From: Flavobacteriaceae bacterium
GTDB taxonomy: Bacteria > Bacteroidota > Bacteroidia > Flavobacteriales > Flavobacteriaceae
Length of the DNA stretch: 64,000 bases
Direction of reading: 5' to 3'
NCBI GenBank assembly: GCA_021151665.1
Contig: JAGKWW010000007.1
Location: forward strand, 1 to 64,000
In this document: positions 16,597 to 25,121 of the stretch, in pieces
Layout: each line of letters opens with the position of its first letter
Position numbering within the stretch: position 1 is the stretch's first letter
Translations under genes and position numbers: made by a program
Notes under the pieces: generated by a model
Databases searched by the model: none
What the model saw: only the letters and a program-made list of their open reading frames with translations
Told to the model about the DNA's origin: nothing

Positions 16597-17441
16597 AGCT
16601 GAAAGATTATCGCGATCAATTCGTCCAGGCCCTTACGCCGCTATATGATGTAATGGAAGCCGAAAGCTTCTTCGCGATTGCGTTGCTCGAAATAAAAGGG
16701 TGGAAGCGTATCGATATGGCCATGCATCCCGATGCCGTTATAAATAATGAAGAGGAGGGAAGATGGAATGCGGTTTTAAGCGAACTGATGCTACAACGGC
16801 CTATACAGTATATATTTGGTAAGGCCCATTTTTATGGCTTGGAATTTACAGTAAACGAGAATACCCTTATACCGCGTCCGGAAACTGAGGAGCTGGTAGA
16901 CTGGATCATTACAGAAAATCATTCCGGAGGGAAAATCAATATAATAGACATTGGTACCGGCAGTGGATGCATCGCTATTTCGCTTGCAAAAAATCTCTCT
17001 GAAGCAGTCGTTTCTGCCATAGATGTTTCTGAAGAGGCATTGTCGGTGGCAAAACAGAATGCACAAACCAACGGCGTTACCGTAGATTTTATGAAGGCGG
17101 ATATTTTATCGGTGACATCACTCCCCAAAAAGTACGATATCATCGTTTCGAATCCACCCTATGTGCGCAACCTTGAAAAACAGGAAATTAAAGAAAATGT
17201 CCTTCACTACGAGCCGCACCTCGCGTTGTTTGTCGAAGATAATGATGCACTTTTATTTTACCGTAAGATCGCCCTTCTGGGACAATCTGCTTTAGAAGAA
17301 GGCGGTTGCCTGTTTTTTGAGATCAACCAATACCTGGGTGAGGAAACGGTTGCAATGCTCGAAAATTACGGTTATAAAAATATAGAGCTTCGCAAAGACC
17401 TTTTTGGTAATGACCGTATGATCAGGGCTGTAAAGGCGTAG
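16593..17441 (+). CDS. prmC: Release factor glutamine methyltransferase
   Basis: A 282-aa SAM-dependent enzyme that methylates the Gln of the GGQ motif of peptide-chain release factors. The start at ATG 16593 gives the ATGA overlap with the GNAT gene; an upstream in-frame start at 16569 would lie deep inside that gene. Residues 1-75 form the helical substrate domain (RPIQYIFGKAHFYG). The methyltransferase has IPRPETEELV (93-102), the SAM loop GTGSG (121-125) and the catalytic NPPY (187-190). It abuts the end of the convergent permease gene. Confidence 0.95.
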   Translation: MKLKDYRDQFVQALTPLYDVMEAESFFAIALLEIKGWKRIDMAMHPDAVINNEEEGRWNAVLSELMLQRPIQYIFGKAHFYGLEFTVNENTLIPRPETEELVDWIITENHSGGKINIIDIGTGSGCIAISLAKNLSEAVVSAIDVSEEALSVAKQNAQTNGVTVDFMKADILSVTSLPKKYDIIVSNPPYVRNLEKQEIKENVLHYEPHLALFVEDNDALLFYRKIALLGQSALEEGGCLFFEINQYLGEETVAMLENYGYKNIELRKDLFGNDRMIRAVKA

Positions 17442-18683
17442 CTATTCGTAGCGCAGCGCTTCTACAGGATCCAGGCCGGCAGCCTTTACCGCAGGGAAAA
17501 GTCCCGATACAAAGGCAACGATAATAACCGTGGTCATGGCTGCAAACATAGCAAGCCATGGCATAACGAAAGGCACCCCGAAGCCCAGCGACATACCAAA
17601 GCCTATAAGCAGCCCCAACAATATCCCGGCAAGCCCGCCAATGATGCTGATGATCAGGGTTTCAGTAAAGAACTGAAGGGCTATCGTAGATTTTTTAGCT
17701 CCAAGCGATTTGCGTACGCCGATTTCGCGGGTACGCTCTGTTACCGACACCAGCATAATGTTCATTAGAGCAACAGACGATCCGAATACTGTAATAATAC
17801 CTATGATCCAGGCGGCCCAGCTAAGTGTATCGGTTTGCGACATCAGGGTTTGCAGCAGCTCATCGCTTCGTTCGATACCGAAGTTTTCTTTCTCTACCGG
17901 ATTGAGGCGGCGCACTTTTCGCATTGTGATGATGGCATCATCCACCGCGGCATCGAGCATTTCCTGTTTGCCCGTCATCACTTTTATCTCATAATCAATA
18001 TTCGGTGCGGTAAATAATGAGCGGGCCAGCTGTATAGGGATGATTACGCGCAAATCCTGCCGATTGCCGAAAGTAGAGCCTCTTTCTTTAAGCACACCAA
18101 TCACGCGAAATTTTGCACCACGAATGGAAATCGTTTTATCGATAGGGTTAATATCCTTAAACAGGCCTTTTTCAAAATCAGACCCTACAATACATACGTA
18201 GTTGTTATTAGCAATATCAAAGTTGTTGAAGTTGCGCCCGCTTGTCGTCTCCTGTCCCGAGTTCGGCAGGAAGTACTCATCGGCTCCTACAATTGTTATT
18301 TCCGGATCAGTTTTTTTGCCTTCATGCTTTACTTCGGCATTGCTGGCTGCGGTAAACGAAAGCGATACGGTACTAAGCGGGAAAGTATATTTGTCCTGAA
18401 ATTCCCGTGCCTGCGGATAGGTTATCGTTGGGTTTACCTTCGCTTCCTGCTGGCCGCGGCGCACTTTTTCTGAAAAGTCATAACGGCTGATGGAAAACGT
18501 ATTGGTACCCATCGTAGCAAAGTTTCCGGTAATCACGTTATCCAGAATGGCGACACCGGTTAATACACCCACAAGCGCGCCAATGCCCAGGCCAATAATA
18601 AATACGGTGAGGATGGTGCGCAAGAGCTGGCTGCGTATAGAGCCGAATGCAATTTTGGTGTTTTCGCGAAACAGGTTGAACAT
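17442..18683 (-). CDS. MacB/FtsX-type ABC transporter permease
   Basis: A 413-aa permease. The N-terminal membrane helix (about 20-45, TVFIIGLGIGALVGVL) is followed by a large periplasmic MacB-like core (50-280), then three C-terminal helices (about 285-310, 335-365 and 375-400). TERTREIGVRKSLGAKKSTI is the cytoplasmic coupling segment of the FtsX domain. MacB-type systems push substrates across the envelope without a membrane cavity. The ATPase is not adjacent. A MacB/LolD-type ATPase ends at the right edge of the window but is too far away to link. Confidence 0.9.
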   Translation of the reverse strand: MFNLFRENTKIAFGSIRSQLLRTILTVFIIGLGIGALVGVLTGVAILDNVITGNFATMGTNTFSISRYDFSEKVRRGQQEAKVNPTITYPQAREFQDKYTFPLSTVSLSFTAASNAEVKHEGKKTDPEITIVGADEYFLPNSGQETTSGRNFNNFDIANNNYVCIVGSDFEKGLFKDINPIDKTISIRGAKFRVIGVLKERGSTFGNRQDLRVIIPIQLARSLFTAPNIDYEIKVMTGKQEMLDAAVDDAIITMRKVRRLNPVEKENFGIERSDELLQTLMSQTDTLSWAAWIIGIITVFGSSVALMNIMLVSVTERTREIGVRKSLGAKKSTIALQFFTETLIISIIGGLAGILLGLLIGFGMSLGFGVPFVMPWLAMFAAMTTVIIVAFVSGLFPAVKAAGLDPVEALRYE

Positions 18684-18774
18684 ATCCGGTAATTATGCCA
18701 CTAAAATAATGATTTCCTTAACGCAAATGCGCGCATCTGAAATCTAAATTCGGTAATCGCAAATCTTCAATGCG

Positions 18775-18782
18775 TATATTTG
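18775..18782 (+). promoter_or_regulatory. Predicted -7 promoter element of hisS
   Basis: TATATTTG, a perfect TAnnTTTG match, lies 20 bp before the hisS ATG. Confidence 0.55.
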
Positions 18783-18801
18783 CACTTTAATCAGAAATAC
18801 G

Positions 18802-20226
18802 ATGGCACAAAAACCCGGCATACCCAAAGGAACACGAGATTTTTCACCCGCAGAAGTGGCACGCCGCCAGTATATTACCGGCGTTATAAAACACCATTTC
18901 GAAACCTTTGGCTTCCAGCCGATAGAAACGCCGTCTTTTGAGAACAGCGAAACCCTTATGGGGAAGTATGGCGAAGAAGGCGATAGGCTCATCTTCAAGA
19001 TACTTAACTCAGGCAATTTCTTTTTTGATAAACGAAAGCTCGAAATGCCGGCTTCACTTGAAGAGTTGCTGGTTAATTCATCAGAAACTATTTCGAAAGA
19101 ACAGCTTATCGACCTAAATAAATTTACAGGCCGGATTTCTGAAAAGGCACTCCGCTATGACCTTACGGTACCCTTTGCGCGTTACGTGGTTATGCACCAG
19201 AATGAGATCGAATTTCCGTTCAAGCGCTACCAGATACAGCCGGTATGGCGCGCCGACCGTCCGCAGAAAGGGCGGTTCCGCGAGTTTTACCAATGTGACG
19301 CCGATGTAGTGGGGAGTACCTCCCTTTGGCAGGAGGTAGAGCTTGTGCAGTTATATGATGCGGTGTTTTCATCACTCGGACTTAAGGGCGCGGTGATTAA
19401 GATCAATAACCGTAAGATACTTTCAGGTATTGCCGATGTAATTGGTGCTAAAGATAAACTGATCGATTTTACGGTGGCCCTCGATAAGCTGGATAAGGTG
19501 GGAGAGGACGGCGTAAAAAAAGAAATGCTGGAAAAAGGCATTTCCGCCGATGCGATAGGAAAGGTTCAGCCACTGTTTAGTTTTACCGGTACACCTGCAG
19601 AAAAACTGAACCAGTTGGAAACCCTGCTGGCTGCATCGCCTGAAGGGCTGAAAGGCGTAGAGGAACTTAGGTTCATCTGCGATAATGTAGCTGCCTTGGG
19701 CTTAGGCGAGTCGGTGCTTGACCTGGATGTTACCCTTGCCCGTGGGCTTAACTATTATACGGGAGCGATTTTCGAAGTTACTGCGCCAAAAGAAGTAGCA
19801 ATGGGCTCTATAGGGGGCGGCGGAAGGTACGATGACCTTACCGGAATATTTGGCCTTAAAAATGTTAGCGGGGTGGGTATATCTTTTGGACTTGACCGTA
19901 TTTACCTGGTACTGGAAGAGCTTGGGCTTTTCCCGGCTGAGGTCACGCAGGGCACCAAAGTTCTTTTTGTGAATTTCGGGGAGCGTGAATCACTTTATGC
20001 ACTCCGGGCTATAAAGCACCTTCGAGAAGCAGGGATAAGGGCAGAACTTTATCCTGATAAGGCCAAAATGGGCAAACAGCTGCAGCATGCTGATAAGCGG
20101 GGAATTCCATTCGCAGTGCTTACCGGCGATGAAGAACTTGCCGGCAATACTTATACATTGAAGAATCTTGCCGAAGGAAGCCAGGAAACGGTGCCTTTAG
20201 AAGAATTGATTGATAAATTGTCTTAA
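18802..20226 (+). CDS. hisS: Histidyl-tRNA synthetase
   Basis: A 474-aa class II synthetase that charges tRNA-His. Motif 1 lies around FQPIETPSFEN. Motif 2 is in the region of RADRPQKGRFREFYQCDAD. The His-specific motif LARGLNYYTGAIFEV and motif 3 (GVGISFGLDRIY) are present. The C-terminal anticodon-binding domain (about 385-474, LFVNFGERESLYALRAI) is complete. Single gene with its own promoter and terminator. Confidence 0.97.
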   Translation: MAQKPGIPKGTRDFSPAEVARRQYITGVIKHHFETFGFQPIETPSFENSETLMGKYGEEGDRLIFKILNSGNFFFDKRKLEMPASLEELLVNSSETISKEQLIDLNKFTGRISEKALRYDLTVPFARYVVMHQNEIEFPFKRYQIQPVWRADRPQKGRFREFYQCDADVVGSTSLWQEVELVQLYDAVFSSLGLKGAVIKINNRKILSGIADVIGAKDKLIDFTVALDKLDKVGEDGVKKEMLEKGISADAIGKVQPLFSFTGTPAEKLNQLETLLAASPEGLKGVEELRFICDNVAALGLGESVLDLDVTLARGLNYYTGAIFEVTAPKEVAMGSIGGGGRYDDLTGIFGLKNVSGVGISFGLDRIYLVLEELGLFPAEVTQGTKVLFVNFGERESLYALRAIKHLREAGIRAELYPDKAKMGKQLQHADKRGIPFAVLTGDEELAGNTYTLKNLAEGSQETVPLEELIDKLS

Positions 20227-20230
20227 TAAA

Positions 20231-20253
20231 AAATCCCGCAACAGCGGGATTTT
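20231..20253. terminator. Bidirectional terminator after hisS
   Basis: AAATCCCGC and GCGGGATTT form a 9-bp perfect stem with an AACA-type loop, flanked by T-rich DNA on the plus side and A-rich DNA on the minus side. It serves hisS and the convergent small gene. Confidence 0.85.
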
Positions 20254-20257
20254 TGTT

Positions 20258-20470
20258 TTATAGCTCTACGAGTTGGATGCGGTTTCTGTTCACGCGGCCG
20301 GAAGTGTCTTCCATCACAGAGATGCCCATGATCTCTACCGGGTTGCCGTAATACCCTGCTGAAATATCGTCGAAATTATCAGGATGCAGCATGATTGCCA
20401 CACGGCCTGTAAGTTCCCTGTTAATAATATAGTCCATCATCTCTCCAATCCCCATCTTATTTGCTTCCAT
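20258..20470 (-). CDS. Small HPDNFD-type hypothetical protein (tandem paralog A)
   Basis: A 70-aa cytosolic protein starting at the ATG at 20470 (MEANKMGIGEMMDYIINREL). An upstream in-frame start would add 17 residues with no match in the paralog. Visible motifs are VAIMLHPDNFDDI, PVEIMGISVMED and TSGRVNRNRIQLVEL. The next gene on the same strand (20606-20839) shares this order (VAISLHPDNFDEL, PFEILGIEILQD, NSGSVNRNNIQVLD), so they are tandem paralogs. The family is not one I can name; function unknown. Confidence 0.65.
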   Translation of the reverse strand: MEANKMGIGEMMDYIINRELTGRVAIMLHPDNFDDISAGYYGNPVEIMGISVMEDTSGRVNRNRIQLVEL

Positions 20471-20552
20471 GACTTTGTAATTTTCGGCTAAGTTACTCAG
20501 GCATAGCTGGCTAATTGACAAGGTTTTGTTAAATAAAGTTATAGAAAATATA

Positions 20553-20580
20553 AAATCCCACCTGGCGGGGCGGGATTTTT
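20553..20580 (-). terminator. Terminator of paralog B
   Basis: On the minus strand AAAATCCCGCC pairs with GGTGGGATTTT (one G-U pair) around CCGCCA, followed by a T/A-rich run. It lies 26 bp after the stop codon of the 20606-20839 gene. Confidence 0.75.
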
Positions 20581-20605
20581 CAATGTTGCAATCTAAAGGT
20601 AAGGA

Positions 20606-20839
20606 TTACTTTACAGCATCAAGAACCTGAATGTTGTTCCTGTTTACACTGCCGGAATTATCCTGTAGGATCTCGATCCCTAAAATTTCAAACGGACGCT
20701 CGATCTGGCAGTCATTAATGTCTAGGTAATCCAGCACCAGCTCGTCAAAATTGTCGGGGTGCAATGAAATGGCCACACTGTCAGTCAGTTCATTTTCGAG
20801 GATGTAATTCCTCATTCCGTCATAGGTAATTTTTTCCAT
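20606..20839 (-). CDS. Small HPDNFD-type hypothetical protein (tandem paralog B)
   Basis: A 77-aa paralog of the neighbouring 70-aa protein. The start at ATG 20839 (MEKITYDGMRNYILENEL) gives the best alignment with paralog A; another ATG lies two codons upstream. Core motifs are VAISLHPDNFDELVLDYL, PFEILGIEILQD and SGSVNRNNIQVLD. A four-residue-longer loop before PFEILG is the main difference. Its 135-bp spacing and own terminator show separate transcription units, so the copies can be regulated independently. Function unknown. Confidence 0.65.
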   Translation of the reverse strand: MEKITYDGMRNYILENELTDSVAISLHPDNFDELVLDYLDINDCQIERPFEILGIEILQDNSGSVNRNNIQVLDAVK

Positions 20840-21009
20840 ACGCATATTAAGTTTAGTGATGTAAAAGTATTCTTTTAAACATTTTAAATCACACAACGAG
20901 TGTTAAATGTTAATAATTTTAACATTTTATATTTAATAAATGGAACGGTTATAAATAAAACCTGATTAAATCACAATTTGAACAAGTTTTTTCTTACATT
21001 TGGTTGTCA

Positions 21010-21606
21010 TTAAAATTCGACAATCCCTTTGCCGCTGTCTCCGGATGTAACTGTTTTGTTCTCAGCTCTATCCATTTTAACAGTGGGAAACTTGCTTTTT
21101 GCTGCAGCAATGTCGCGATCATAGTTATCTACCATCTTTATACGCGGCGTTCCGGGCGTGGCATCATCGTTATAATTTAGTTCTCCTATATATATGACCC
21201 CGTCTTTTTTCAACTCAAACGGGATTGCAAATTTCTTGCTGGAGCTCACCATTCCGCTATACCCTATATGGTCAAGATAACTGTACTGGTTTAACGCATA
21301 GTTGCCGGGCGCGCCTTCTATGACAAACAGATATGTTTTTTTGTTGTTGGTATCGCCGGTGTAGGCCCGCTGGTTATTTTCGCGCGCCTTGATTTCAATC
21401 TTGCCCGAATTGGCCCGGATAAACTTTTTATCACCGGAAACCGGGGCATAAAAAAACCTGTAGATATCATTGTGGGGCGCATTTGCAGTAAAGGTTATAC
21501 TACCAACGGCTATTCCTTTGTTTTCCTGCATGGTGCCGGGCGTTTCCTGTTTGGCCCCGCACGATACGAGCAATACTAACAGGGCTGCAATGAATATATT
21601 TCTCAT
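21010..21606 (-). CDS. Hypothetical lipoprotein
   Basis: A 198-aa lipoprotein from the ATG at 21606. The signal peptide (MRNIFIAALLVLLVSC) ends in a clear lipobox LVSC. The mature part is beta-rich, with AVGSITFTANAPHNDIYRFF, TYLFVIEGAPGNYALNQYSY and GVIYIGELNYNDD. The pattern resembles carbohydrate-binding-like or carboxypeptidase-regulatory-like beta sandwiches, but no family is certain. The 112 bp downstream are very AT-rich, with a 9-bp inverted repeat (AAATGTTAA / TTAACATTT, 20905-20927). Confidence 0.6.
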   Translation of the reverse strand: MRNIFIAALLVLLVSCGAKQETPGTMQENKGIAVGSITFTANAPHNDIYRFFYAPVSGDKKFIRANSGKIEIKARENNQRAYTGDTNNKKTYLFVIEGAPGNYALNQYSYLDHIGYSGMVSSSKKFAIPFELKKDGVIYIGELNYNDDATPGTPRIKMVDNYDRDIAAAKSKFPTVKMDRAENKTVTSGDSGKGIVEF

Positions 21607-21749
21607 TTTCTTTTTTACCAAAGATAACGCATCAAAAAATGTTTAACGTAACCTTACCAGTAATTAACATACTGCTACGATATGTTCATTTGAAGGGGGT
21701 GTACCTTTACATTAATTGGTTGAGTATTAATTCAAAAACTATAAAAGCT

Positions 21750-22034
21750 ATGTCAATTTTAAAAAACGACCACTCTGAAGGCAAAGTTGCCAAAACAATT
21801 GAAAACCAAACTGCCAAGCTTCCGTCAGATCTATTCCTGTGGGCTGCGCTCGGCTCTATGGGGGTATCTGCCACCTTAAAAGCTCTTGGCAAAAATCACA
21901 CTGCTCTTTTTGTTGGCCAATGGGCTGCACCTTTTCTGCTACTGGGTATTTACAACAAGATCGTTAAGGTAGAAGGAAATGACAAAGAATCGCACCCGAT
22001 CAGTAATTACGCTGAGCCGGAAGGTGAATTCTAA
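21750..22034 (+). CDS. Small membrane protein, hypothetical
   Basis: A 94-aa protein from the ATG at 21750 (MSILKNDHSEGKVAKTIENQ). The earlier in-frame start at 21639 would add 37 unlikely residues. After a polar N-terminus it has two hydrophobic stretches, LFLWAALGSMGVSATLKAL (about 27-45) and TALFVGQWAAPFLLLGIYN (50-69), and a polar acidic tail. Small proteins of this type are common in flavobacteria. Function unknown. A strong terminator follows the stop codon. Confidence 0.65.
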   Translation: MSILKNDHSEGKVAKTIENQTAKLPSDLFLWAALGSMGVSATLKALGKNHTALFVGQWAAPFLLLGIYNKIVKVEGNDKESHPISNYAEPEGEF

Positions 22035-22045
22035 ACAAACTACAG

Positions 22046-22070
22046 AGGGCCGCATTAGCGGCCCTTTTTG
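22046..22070 (+). terminator. Terminator of the small membrane-protein gene
   Basis: AGGGCCGC and GCGGCCCT form an 8-bp perfect stem with loop ATTA, followed directly by a T-run (TTTTTGTTA). Confidence 0.9.
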
Positions 22071-22077
22071 TTAACTT

Positions 22078-22527
22078 CTATCCATTCATCAGCTCTTCTA
22101 TAAAATGCTTCTGCCGCTCGTTTACCATCAGTACAGCTTGAGCGTAGGTAAACCATTCGGCTCGATCAATTTCCGGAAATGACGCCATTTTGCCCGACCT
22201 GGGAGGCCATTCTATAACGAACGTATTGCAAGTAAGGTTCTTTGGATTAAATTCACCTTCGGCTGCCCAGGCGTGCACGGTTTTTCCGCCTTTTTGAGTA
22301 ATAGGTTGGAGGGGCAGGTATGGCGGGGCCGGCACAAAACCTGTTTCTTCCTGAAACTCCCTCAGCGCACAGGCAAGCAACTCTTCGTTGGGCATAGGCT
22401 CGCCTTTTGGGATTGTCCACCATCCTTCGTTTTTCTTCGCAAAATACGGCCCGCCGGGATGTGCCAGCAAAAACTGCGTAACACCCCCGGCAACCTTGTA
22501 TAAAAGTATCCCTGCACTTACCCTCAT
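22078..22527 (-). CDS. Nudix hydrolase
   Basis: A 149-aa hydrolase of nucleoside-diphosphate-linked compounds. The start at ATG 22527 (MRVSAGILLYKV) matches the usual family start; the upstream extension is not homologous. The complete Nudix box GX5EX7REXXEEXG lies at 42-64 (GEPMPNEELLACALREF onward, then QEETGF). GWWTIPKGE precedes it. The group to which this resembles most (AGILLY.....FLLAHPGGP) includes predicted NTP pyrophosphatases of the DR1025/YfcD kind. It diverges from the DUF1648 gene by 38 bp. Confidence 0.88.
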   Translation of the reverse strand: MRVSAGILLYKVAGGVTQFLLAHPGGPYFAKKNEGWWTIPKGEPMPNEELLACALREFQEETGFVPAPPYLPLQPITQKGGKTVHAWAAEGEFNPKNLTCNTFVIEWPPRSGKMASFPEIDRAEWFTYAQAVLMVNERQKHFIEELMNG

Positions 22528-22565
22528 ATAACGGTTATTTGTATTTTTACAAGTAAAAATAGTAT

Positions 22566-23060
22566 ATGTCTTCATCTAATCATAGCGTGAAGCGCACTTT
22601 CAGCCGCACTGATAAAATTCTTGAAGCAGTTGGTTTGGCTTTAATGCTGGTAATGTGGGGGTGTGCCATATGGTTTTACCGTCATTCCCCGGAAGTAGTA
22701 CCTACACATTTTACGTTTTCCGGAAAAGCAGACGGGTTTGGAGGCAAAACTTCGTTTTTTACAGCCCCGGCCATTGCCAGCGGTTTATACCTGTTGTTAT
22801 CTGTAATCGCCGGGCGGCCACGGCTTTTTAATTATCCTGTCGCGATTACCGCCGAGAATGCGCAGAGGCAATATAATAACGTCGCCCTGTTTTTACGGGC
22901 GCTAAAGATTTGTATCCTCATTTTATTTATACTTATCGAGTGGCATACATTTAAATCGGCGCAAGGGCAACAGCCGGGCAACTGGGTTTTCGGGGTTGCG
23001 CTTGCTTTGGTACAAGTCCCTGTTTTCTGGTTTCTGATCCGGAGTGTCAGAAATCAATAA
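22566..23060 (+). CDS. DUF1648 membrane protein
   Basis: A 164-aa membrane protein. After a basic N-terminus, the first helix (ILEAVGLALMLVMWGCAIWF, 19-38) leads to VPTHFTFSGKADGFGGKTSFF, the DUF1648 signature. Helices follow at about 69-81, 108-122 and 140-157. In Gram-positives the DUF1648 domain is part of SdpI-type immunity and signalling proteins; the stand-alone bacterial form has no firmly assigned role. Confidence 0.82.
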   Translation: MSSSNHSVKRTFSRTDKILEAVGLALMLVMWGCAIWFYRHSPEVVPTHFTFSGKADGFGGKTSFFTAPAIASGLYLLLSVIAGRPRLFNYPVAITAENAQRQYNNVALFLRALKICILILFILIEWHTFKSAQGQQPGNWVFGVALALVQVPVFWFLIRSVRNQ

Positions 23061-23145
23061 TAATGTCTGTATACAATCGCAGTCTGGTAACACAAATTCT
23101 AAATTACCCGCGGTTTATCAAAGGGCCGGAGTGTGAGAGAATTTG

Positions 23146-23302
23146 ACAGCTAGAAAAAAAATCAGGAAGCGGCCGCTTCCTGATTGTCTTACTGCCTCAG
23201 GCAAAAATTAATTTATTACTAAGTCCCCCAACTTATTTTATGCAAGCATAAAAAACCGTAGGCAGCAAGGTTTTATTTGTGTGCCGGTATTTTGTTATCG
23301 AC
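23146..23302 (-). ncRNA. Candidate structured small RNA
   Basis: The 345-bp gap between 23061 and 23405 holds no gene but shows a complete transcription unit on the minus strand. A consensus -7 box lies at 23307-23314 and a strong intrinsic terminator at 23154-23184. The roughly 155-nt transcript has no start codon with a usable frame. It can fold: RNA UUGCUGCC (23268-23261) pairs with GGCAGUAA (23196-23189) as an 8-bp helix with one G-U pair, enclosing hairpins UUAUG-CUUG-CAUAA (23251-23238) and AAGU-UGGGGG-ACUU (23234-23221). I could not match it to 6S RNA, tmRNA or RNase P RNA by eye. Confidence 0.5.
23154..23184 (-). terminator. Terminator of the candidate small RNA
   Basis: A 24-bp perfect palindrome (23161-23184, arms ATCAGGAAGCGG and its complement) is followed on the minus strand by seven U. 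On the plus strand there is no U-run, so it works for minus-strand transcription. The araC-type gene ends 220 bp upstream of it. Confidence 0.85.
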
Positions 23303-23306
23303 GGTA

Positions 23307-23314
23307 CAAAGGTA
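23307..23314 (-). promoter_or_regulatory. Predicted -7 element of the candidate small RNA
   Basis: Minus-strand TACCTTTG is a perfect TAnnTTTG match. There is no reading frame downstream before the terminator. Confidence 0.5.
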
Positions 23315-23405
23315 GAACTGCTGTGAAATAAATGTTAAAAAAGATAATTACATAATACGGAAACAATGTTACAAATCACTGCAACCCCCTGTTATGACTG
23401 CTGGT

Positions 23406-25097
23406 TTACGTGAATTGCAATGTGTCCTGTTCGCTTTCCTGACTTGCTGTTCGCGAAAGCCTTTCGTCGCACAATGTAACGAATTGCGATGGTGACATTC
23501 CGGTTACTTCTTTAAACTGGCGATAAAAAGTGGTGTGGTTGCTAAACCCGCTTTCAACAGAAATACTCTTGATGGGTTTCGATGAGCCGAATTGGATCAT
23601 CATATTTTTAGCATGAACAATCCGGTAATGATTAACGAACGTGTTGAAATTGGATTTGCTATACATATTTATGGCCTGCGATATATATTTATCGTTAGAG
23701 CCCATCATCGCACTCAGATCTGTCACATTAAGGCCTGCTGTCAGGTAAGGCTTATGCTCCTCTATATAAGCGGTAATCCGCCTGTAGAGCTGTAACTGCC
23801 GGTCCATCGAATCGTTGGCAGAAGCGGGAGCATCAAAAATTTTGCCTTGTTGTGCCTGTTTTAAGTTTGACGCAAAAAGCGAGCGCAGGTATCTCCTGTT
23901 TTTAAGATAGTAATACAAAACAACGCCCGAAGCAGAAAACAATACAAGAAGTAGCGCCTCAAGATACCAAAGTTGTTTTTTACCTGCCTGAAGGGCTGCT
24001 TCCTGCAACTCGATCCTGCGGATATTGTCTTCGTATTCAAAAATACTTTTAAGCTCGCTGTACCTTTCGATCTTCACATTCTGAAATTTTTCAGCCCGCG
24101 CCGTTTCATACTCGTCCGAGACTTTTCGGTACTGTTCGTAATTGCCCGTCCGGACATAAAAATCAGCCAACGCCTGATAATACGAATCAATATTGTCGGC
24201 TGCGTCGCCCATCTTATAGCAATTTTCCGCTTTTTTAAAAAGCTCCTCCACCCCTGCATAATTTTTTTGCTGGATGCGGTTCTTCGCCATCATTACATAG
24301 ATATCTCCTGCAAGCGGCTTCAGGTATTCTTCGGTACAGAGTGCAAGCCCTTGTTTGAGATAATTCTCTGATACGCTAAAATTCTTTGCCTCTGCATAAG
24401 ATTTTCCCAGTAAGGCGGCAGTCTGGACAACCCCTTCAGTATTTCCGCATTTTTGGTGGTGTATCATGGCCTGATGGGCCATCGTTACCGCTTCATTTGT
24501 ATTTCCTTTGTCCTTATAAATAAGGGCAATATTTTGGTAACACAGCGCAATATTAAGGTTGTCCCCCATCTTTTTAAAATACCGTAATGCCCCGTTAAAG
24601 CTATCCAGGGCCTGGCCATTATCGGATACGCGGCTTTGCACGATACCAATATTGATATAGGTCTGATAAATGCGGGAGGTATCTTTTACTAATTCAGCCT
24701 GCTCAAGCGACTTCCTGTAGCTAGAAAGGGCTTCCGGAAATTCATTGAGCATTTCGTGATTTATCCCTTTGTTATTGTAGCAGATTTCTACGAACTCGGG
24801 GTTGGTTTTCGCAAACGGATTGTTTAATGCGCAGGTGTAGTACGTGTTTGAGATAAGGAATTGGGACTGGTAATAATTTATTACCCCGAGCAGGTAATTG
24901 GCGCGTGCTATATATTCATTGTTTTTGTGCGCCGTGTTATCTGCCAGGAATTGGAGTGCCCGGGTTTCAGCCACTTCCGGATTTTGCTGTATTATGCTTT
25001 TGATTGCCTCATATTCCTTTTTTTGGGCATAAATTCCTGAAAAAGTTAAGATGATTAATATCGTGGTAATTAATTGGGTAACGCGTGAATTGCACAT
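23406..25097 (-). CDS. TPR-domain AraC-family transcriptional regulator
   Basis: A 563-aa membrane-linked regulator. The start is the ATG at 25097 (MCNSRVTQLITT); a TTG nine codons upstream overlaps the promoter box. A signal segment or first helix lies at about 6-25, followed by roughly eight tetratricopeptide repeats to about 340 (for example YNNKGINHEMLNEFPEALSS). A membrane helix is at about 378-398 (LWYLEALLLVLFSASGVVLYY), then a C-terminal AraC-type double helix-turn-helix (about 455-550) with NVTDLSAMMGSNDKYISQAIN and SVESGFSNHTTFYRQFKEVTGMSP. The layout, with a periplasmic TPR sensor and cytoplasmic HTH, is common in flavobacteria. The signal and targets are unknown. Confidence 0.88.
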   Translation of the reverse strand: MCNSRVTQLITTILIILTFSGIYAQKKEYEAIKSIIQQNPEVAETRALQFLADNTAHKNNEYIARANYLLGVINYYQSQFLISNTYYTCALNNPFAKTNPEFVEICYNNKGINHEMLNEFPEALSSYRKSLEQAELVKDTSRIYQTYINIGIVQSRVSDNGQALDSFNGALRYFKKMGDNLNIALCYQNIALIYKDKGNTNEAVTMAHQAMIHHQKCGNTEGVVQTAALLGKSYAEAKNFSVSENYLKQGLALCTEEYLKPLAGDIYVMMAKNRIQQKNYAGVEELFKKAENCYKMGDAADNIDSYYQALADFYVRTGNYEQYRKVSDEYETARAEKFQNVKIERYSELKSIFEYEDNIRRIELQEAALQAGKKQLWYLEALLLVLFSASGVVLYYYLKNRRYLRSLFASNLKQAQQGKIFDAPASANDSMDRQLQLYRRITAYIEEHKPYLTAGLNVTDLSAMMGSNDKYISQAINMYSKSNFNTFVNHYRIVHAKNMMIQFGSSKPIKSISVESGFSNHTTFYRQFKEVTGMSPSQFVTLCDERLSRTASQESEQDTLQFT

Positions 25098-25121
25098 GAG
25101 GTCCTTTATATAAAAGATGTG

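Noticed and set aside
23061..23160. Small gene between the DUF1648 gene and the RNA terminator
   Set aside because: No open frame with a start codon and reasonable composition was found on either strand.
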